The notes under the pieces were generated by a model, which saw only the letters and a program-made list of their open reading frames with translations, made no database searches and was not told the DNA's origin. The position numbers were made by a program, and so were the translations under genes. A stretch of 64,000 nucleotides of DNA from Hawksworthiomyces lignivorus (taxonomy: Eukaryota; Ascomycota; Sordariomycetes; Ophiostomatales; Ophiostomataceae): positions 250,097-314,096 of the forward strand of contig NTMA01000059.1 in assembly GCA_002917075.1 (NCBI GenBank), read 5' to 3'. Positions 58,416 to 64,000 of the stretch are shown one piece after another (position 1 is the stretch's first letter; each line of letters starts with the position of its first letter).

Positions 58416-61400
58416 ATGAGTGAGAGCCAACCAGAAAACAGGTATGTCTCTCCCGGCTCTCTTGCAGCACCTCTTCTTTCTTTGTCTTTGTTGTCTCATT
58501 ATCTCTCTTTTTTTTTTTTTTTTTTTTTTTTGCCCTATTTACCATGCTTGTTATATTTGTTTGCCTTTTGTTTGTTCTTCTCGGGGCTGTTTTGTTCTGT
58601 TTCTTCAGTTTTGCTGTTTCAGCCCATCGCTTCCTTTTTATGCTTTTCTTTCCCGTTTTCGCTGCCGTCCCAACTATGCCGTGCATGCACTTTGCTGCCG
58701 TGCTGCTGCTGTCGGCAGTATCTGGACGATCTCCCTCGTTTTGTTTCCTTCTGCATTCTATCTTGGGTCTTTCTTAAGTCTTTGTTTTTATTGATTCCTG
58801 TCAAACTTTTTTTTCTGTTTGTTGTTCCCCTGTTACTCGGTCCCACATGTTCTAGCTAACAAACTCTTCATTTTCGTCGTGCCCACAGTTTTGGTGATTC
58901 CACCGCTCAGCCGCCAACGCCTAAGCAGACTCCAACGTCTACGACCTCATTCTTCCCGAGTCCTGTCTTCGAGACCCCAAAGATTGGCCTTGATAACTCG
59001 TCCAACACCACCACAACCACTCCCGGACCAGATTGGACTCCTCGTTTTGCCGAAGACTTTTCCGTCTTCAACACTACCCCAGGCAACCTGAGGGGTTCAC
59101 AGAGTCTCTTTGCTGACTTTGTGGCCCCCTTCACGCCTACGACTACTCAACAATCCCAGCTGCAATCGATATCCTCAACGATTCTATCCAAAAATCGCAA
59201 ACGGCCTCTTTCTGTGGAAAGCATTGCTGCGGAGATCGCAACCCATGCTAATCACTATCCCTCGAACTCCAGCTTGCCACTACCTCCAGTCGAGCCGTCT
59301 AAGCGGCTCTCTTCTTCACCCGGGTCTCTGGTCATAGCAGCGTTCAGTCCCTCCGCCGACAGCGACGAAAAGGACGACAGACGAGTGTACAGCCCTGCAA
59401 CTGCCGCTGTCCACCCAGCTCTGGACAGCCCTAGAGAGACTAGATCGTCGAAAAAGTTGCGCAACGCCTCCGCCACCGCGGCCAAAGACACGTACGGCCC
59501 GACATCGCTACAGACTGCCACCCCTCCACCATCGGCGAAGAAAGGAAACCGCAAGCTGGCACCGAAGCTGAATACCGAGACGATGCAAAGTGACCAGGGC
59601 TACGGCCCTCAGCACCAAGCTCCTCATCCAGACTTTATGGCAACGCCGCAACAACCACACATGGCAACCTTCGTGACGAGTCCGGCAGATCTCTTCGGGT
59701 ATCCAATGTCGGCTCCAGCAACTGCGTCAGCATTTGCCGACGCCAGAACATTTTGGGCAGGAGGCGATCCGCACATGGCCATGGATGTGGACTATACTGC
59801 AGCTGGAAGTCAGATGTTCCAAACATCAACATCTGTGGACCGTCAGCTTGATTCAATTGACTGGGCACAGGCCAACCAAGCCAACCAAGCGTATTTGTTA
59901 GCAGGGGGGCTACCCGGTGCAATTCCGCAACAGGCTCAGCACCTGGAAAACCATATACAGCAAGAGCAGCTACCACTAGCAGATGAAGGTGTGAAACAGA
60001 TGATGGCGCCAACTCTGGATACAACATCAGTCGATCAGCAGTCAATGTATGCCGGCAGTTATCCGACTCCTGTCGATGATCCTTTCGGCATCGTCAGCCC
60101 GAACGGAGGAGTGAATCCTGGTCTTCTTTTCAGCCGGCCACCTTCGTCAAGCATAGATACGATGGCTTCGGCACCTCCCAATGCTGCCGCCACATTAGCT
60201 GTGTCTGGCTCCGCTGTCCTTAATCAACCTCCACAGCTCCCGAGTTCATCTGCCCCGGGTGCTTTACAACTGCAGAGCAGCCCACCACAGGTGATGCTGG
60301 CCCCTGCAACAAGCAAGAAGGAACTACGCCGTAGCTCGAGCGCTCGCGAGATTGCCCCAAAGTGGAAGCCTGGAGATCGGGCGTCTGCAAGCTCGCCGGT
60401 GAAGTCCACGGCGCGTCCCGGATTGTCACGTAGTTTCAGCGAAAACCGTGGACCGAAACTGCGCGGCCGTGCCTCTCTGCCAACACTAGCCCCAGCCATT
60501 AAGCCAGCAGCGTCCGCACCGCAAGGCCCTGCATTTTCGAGCCCTGGCACAGGCCTGGGCATCACTCGGTCTGTGTCATTTGGTGGCGGGAGACCCACAG
60601 GACGAAGCTCGCCCATTCGCATGCACTACCAGCGACAGCAGCAGCAGCAGCAGCAGCAAGATCTGCAGCACCAGAGGCTGTCCAGTCTCACTTCCATACC
60701 AGAGGTCAACACGCCACAGTCCAAGACGTCGGTGAAGTTCACGATTGATGCAAATGGGCGCGCCAGAGTCGAAACGACCTCGGAAGCGGAACCGACGCCA
60801 CCATCAACTCTGCGGCGTAACCAAAGCGCGCGATCCCTGCATACCAAGTCGAAATGGGATTCCTCCTCTGATGATGACTCTTCTTCCACGGATGACGAGC
60901 CGATAATCATTCCTAGCCGGCCGACGTCATTTGCGCTACCGGATCCCGTTAAGCCAACAATTGGTCGCGGCCCACTTCATTCGTCACAACGAAGCGTCAG
61001 CGATCGTAGCACGACTAGCACGTTTGCAACGATACCCGGGGATACGTCATACAACGACCCGGAAAGCGAAGCGGAGACGGTAATGAACGATCTGCCCAAA
61101 GGAGCTGGCGATGCCGCCAGCGAGCTGGAAAAGCTTCGGCAGATGCGGCAGAAACGACCTAACGCACGTGCCGGGGCAAGCAGCGCAGGTAGTGCAGGCA
61201 AAATGTTTGGCAGTGCGCAGCGTGGGATACGATTTGGCGGGCCGCTTGGAGGGAATGCCGGCCTTCATGGAAATGGCGGCGGCCACGGACTTCAGGCTCT
61301 TTCACCAACAACTTTCACAGATGCCAGCTTGCCGACTCCTTCTTCCGATTCGCGAAGCCATGGAATGCGTTGTGTTTGCGGCCGGCCAGAAGGGCCAGCT

Positions 61401-61678
61401 GCCAGCGACGGTTTCATCGTGCAATGGTATGTTTAGCGTTGCCGGCGTCCGAGTTGGTTGCGATTGCGTCCCTTATTTTTATGTACTAACCATGTTCCAG
61501 CGAATCGTGTGAGTTGTGGCTTCATGGCCATTGCATAAACATCACCAAGCGCACCATGCCCTCTGTGTATATCTGTGCATTCTGCGCGCAGACGCCGAAT
61601 GTGCGCGGTATCCGCATGCCGCCGCCCAACACCTCGTCATCTCCGCTTGCCCACAAGTCGTTCAAAAAATTCCGGTAG
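58416..61678 (+). CDS. PHD-finger protein
   Basis: Exons 58416-58441, 58889-61426 and 61501-61678 give 913 residues. The first intron is 447 bp and contains a 24-T run; the second is 74 bp with a perfect TACTAAC branch site. The 26-nt exon 1 (MSESQPEN) joins FGDSTAQPPTPKQTPTSTTS, a conserved-looking N-terminus continuing FFPSPVFETPK and DWTPRFAEDFSVFNTTPG. Most of the protein is low-complexity (Ser/Pro/Gln; poly-Gln near 60640; SSSDDDSSSTDDEP acidic serine stretch near 60880). The C-terminus, about 836-884, is a C4HC3 PHD finger: CVCGRPEG, FIVQCESCELWLHGHCINI, CAFC. It is split by the last intron, whose removal restores the CESC pair. PHD fingers usually read histone H3 tails, so a chromatin role is inferred. 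A GT at 61675 could extend the protein, but HKSFKKFR followed by a stop looks natural. Confidence 0.9.
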
Positions 61679-62127
61679 GCAGCGAGTATTAGAGCCGCAA
61701 TCTTTTGGATTGTACATTCCCGCTGCGGCTGTATTCTGGCTGCAATGCTGTCTAAATATGACTTGTAAGACTTCGTGTGCTGTCTTTTCCTGTAGCCGAG
61801 AGGAGAGACACGGGATGTCCGAGAAGCGGACTACAAAGCATCGACGGAAAAAGAAAGAAAAGAGGGAAATCCCATCGCGTATATATACCGGTGCTACCCA
61901 ACGAGCCTGCTGCAAAAGCCAGCTAGTCGTTTTGTGTGTATGAATACATAAAAGAGAGCTTAAAAGTAATTATAGCATAGGAACGCGAAATAATAATGCT
62001 GAACAGCCTATAAAAATAGAGAGTGATAAGACTTACTACAGTACAGATGCTCTCCGCAGTCAGGCGTCAATGCACATAGATTGATTGCATGGCACCAATG
62101 GCACGCACGAAAGAGGCTGATTTCGCC

Positions 62128-62163
62128 GTATGTGCCGTATGTGCCTGATGTGCCTGATGTGCC
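62128..62163 (+). repeat. 9-bp tandem repeat, four copies
   Basis: Two copies of GTATGTGCC followed by two of TGATGTGCC. An AGCAGTCGAGA-like repeat follows around 62180-62215. Confidence 0.8.
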
Positions 62164-62861
62164 TGGTTGACGTTGCATGAAGCAGTCGAAAAACAGTCGA
62201 GAAGCAGTCGAGAAGCAGGAATGAGACAATGGGAAACGAAAGAGAAAAGGAGCGACGAAGGCCATAGAACTGGCTGCATACCGCGATAACACGCGACATA
62301 AACATGGCCAGTTTAGATTAGAGCCGCACGTGTCTCGGCGGACAGCTGTTTGTGACCAAGCAACACCAAAAAAAAAATGCGGCAAAGAAAGGCAGCCATA
62401 CAAAGATGGCAAATAGCGTTAGTTCGCAGACACCAGGCCTCTGGGTCCTCCGAGGAAAGCCGTCGAATTGGAGGAAACCCAATTGAACTGCCATTGCTCG
62501 CTATCAACTATCGGCCGCTCTTCGCAATCACTAATCGCCCCTAATAGCTTAATAGTCGTACGTGCCTGAGCAGCGCAAAGTCTCTAAAGAGCTATCGCCG
62601 TTGAGTCCGTGAAGAAAGAGACCAGGCCGACTTCGGCACGCGGGGTCGGCCTATTTTCGCAGCAGAAATCCAGAGCTTCTTTTTCTTTTCTTTTCTTTTT
62701 TTTTTTCTTGTTCGTTTTGCGGGGTCCTCTTTTTCTTTGCCGAATGCTTGTGCTGTTACTTATACCATCTGTTTACCGATTTAGCAAAAAGACTGCTTCC
62801 CCATTGACTGTACCCCCTTAGATCTAAGTACTTTGAAAAGTTGTTCTTAATTTCGCCCATA

Positions 62862-62908
62862 TTTCTCTCTCTCTTCTTCTTCTTCTTCTTCTTCTTCTTC
62901 TTCTTCTC
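62862..62908 (+). repeat. CT/CTT microsatellite in the leu2 leader
   Basis: A short CT run followed by about eleven CTT units, ending about 65 bp upstream of the ATG at 62973, so probably in the promoter or 5' leader. Confidence 0.85.
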
Positions 62909-62972
62909 TGTTTTGAGCATTTCAAAGATTCACTCATCCTCCCTTCAGAAGCAGACACAACCGTCACCAAAG

Positions 62973-64000
62973 ATGTCGGCATATAATATCGTGGTTTTTG
63001 GTGGTGACCATTCCGGTCCGGAGGTGCGTCTAAGAATTTTCTCAATTGATCACACAAGAACGAGTAGCCTACTCCGTGTCTAGATTTTCAGACTGTTAGC
63101 TAACCATTCTTTTTGGCTTTGAATAGGTTGTTGCTGAAGCGATCAAGGTGAATTTTGCCGCAGCCTCCTCGATGGTGTCGTCATAATTTTTTTTGTCTGG
63201 TTCCCACGTATTAATCATTGATGAAAACGACAGGTCCTGCAAGCAATTGAGGCCCACAGCCCGTCTAAGCCGAAGTTCAACCTGCAGGAGCATCTCCTGG
63301 GTGGTGTATGTCTCTATTTCCTCCTGTTTATATTTCGAATTCCGCGTCTCCTCCGACCCGATACCTGCTCTTCTCTCATGGTTGCTCGCAATTAATCTTT
63401 TTTTTTTTTTTTTGCTCTCTTTTCCCGTTCTGCAGGCCTCCATCCAGAAGACCGGCTCGGCGCTGACCGACGAGGCCCTGGCCGCCGCCAAGGGCGCCGA
63501 CGCCATTCTGCTGGGCGCCATCGGCGGGCCCGAATGGGGCCCCTCGGCTCCCGTGCGGCCGGAGCAGGGCCTGCTGAAGCTGCGCAAGGAGCTGCAGACG
63601 TTTGGCAACCTGCGGCCGTGCTCGTTCGCGTCGGACCAGCTGGTCGAGTACTCGCCGCTCAAGGCCGAGGTGTGCCGCGGCACCGACTTTGTCGTCGTGC
63701 GCGAGCTGACGGGCGGCATCTACTTTGGCGACCGCCGCGAGGACACGGGCGACGGCACCGCGCTGGACACGGAGCCGTACTCGCGGCCGGAGATTGAGCG
63801 CATCGCGCGGCTGGGCGGGCAGCTGGCGCTGGCGGGCGCGGACCCGGCGACGGGCAAGCCGCTGCCCGTGTGGAGCCTCGACAAGGCCAACGTGCTGGCG
63901 ACGTCGCGGCTGTGGCGCAAGGTGGTGACGGAGGTGTTCGCCAACGAGTTCCCCCAGCTCGAGCTGGGCCACCACCTGATCGACTCGGCCGCCATGCTCA
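62973..64000 (+). CDS. leu2: 3-isopropylmalate dehydrogenase, N-terminal part (cut by window edge)
   Basis: Oxidatively decarboxylates 3-isopropylmalate to 2-oxoisocaproate with NAD+, the third step of leucine synthesis. Exons: 62973-63023, 63127-63147, 63234-63305 and 63436-64000 (open at the window edge), about 228 residues visible. All introns are phase 0 with donors GTGCGT, GTGAAT and GTATGT. The sequence starts [17 protein letters not shown] and, after the 21-nt second exon VVAEAIK, continues VLQAIEAHS. Family signatures: [56 protein letters not shown] and [10 protein letters not shown]. An insertion ([20 protein letters not shown]) shows GC-rich codon use. Fungi often carry two such genes (LEU2A/B); which copy this is cannot be told here. 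Confidence 0.93.

Larger units (their letters stand above)
61679..62972. other. Intergenic region before the leu2-type gene
   Basis: 1.3 kb holding the 3' end of the PHD-finger gene and the promoter of the 3-isopropylmalate dehydrogenase gene. It contains a four-copy 9-bp repeat and a CTT microsatellite, listed separately. I looked for a Leu3-type CCGGNNCCGG site and did not see one. No further gene is supported. Confidence 0.45.

Overview
The window looks like nuclear DNA of a filamentous ascomycete, most likely a sordariomycete and possibly Hypocreales. The evidence is short GT...AG introns (65-110 bp) with CTAAC-like branch sites, compact genes with fungal architectures (SesB-NACHT-ankyrin protein, Rua1-C-domain regulator, Arp8, LEU2-type dehydrogenase), and an AT-rich transposon block whose mutations look like repeat-induced point mutation (RIP). 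All exon structures were read from frame continuity, splice consensus and protein-family resemblance. No search or alignment program was run.

Layout. 1-6.8 kb: two NLR-like STAND genes arranged head to head. One is cut by the window edge (helical N-terminus plus NACHT, minus strand). The other is a complete, intronless 1,563-residue protein with an alpha/beta hydrolase (SesB-like) domain, NACHT, 17 ankyrin repeats and a C-terminal ZZ zinc finger. Many of its ankyrin repeats are identical at DNA level. 7.05-18.54 kb: a PIF/Harbinger-type DNA transposon with 61-bp inverted repeats and a TAA target duplication. Its decayed transposase is split by a 7,456-bp Ty3/gypsy LTR retrotransposon with 256-bp LTRs and an ATTAC target duplication. 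The interior of the nest is strongly AT-rich and full of stops, and CpG seems to be spared. A GC-normal island with a 17-bp minisatellite and three hairpins lies within it.

18.5-36.6 kb is a conserved, gene-dense stretch: 1-acyl-glycerol-3-phosphate acyltransferase (+), a secreted proline-rich protein with a GPI-anchor-like tail (-), a DUF2855 protein (+), phosphoinositide phospholipase C (+), the INO80 subunit Arp8 (-) and a proline-rich protein of unknown function (+). 36.6-62 kb is gene-poor. It holds two large regulatory genes, a Rua1-C-domain protein at 45.1-48.3 kb and a PHD-finger protein at 58.4-61.7 kb. They are preceded by about 8.5 kb and 10.1 kb without a supportable gene, and in both cases the last few kb are pyrimidine-rich. 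Both proteins start in a very small first exon (23 and 26 nt). The window ends inside a 3-isopropylmalate dehydrogenase gene (leucine biosynthesis) that has a 21-nt second exon.

The genes do not form one pathway. The most distinctive part is the left end, where a candidate allorecognition or immune NLR pair lies beside a nested, RIP-like transposon island. That is the usual setting of fast-evolving fungal NLR loci.
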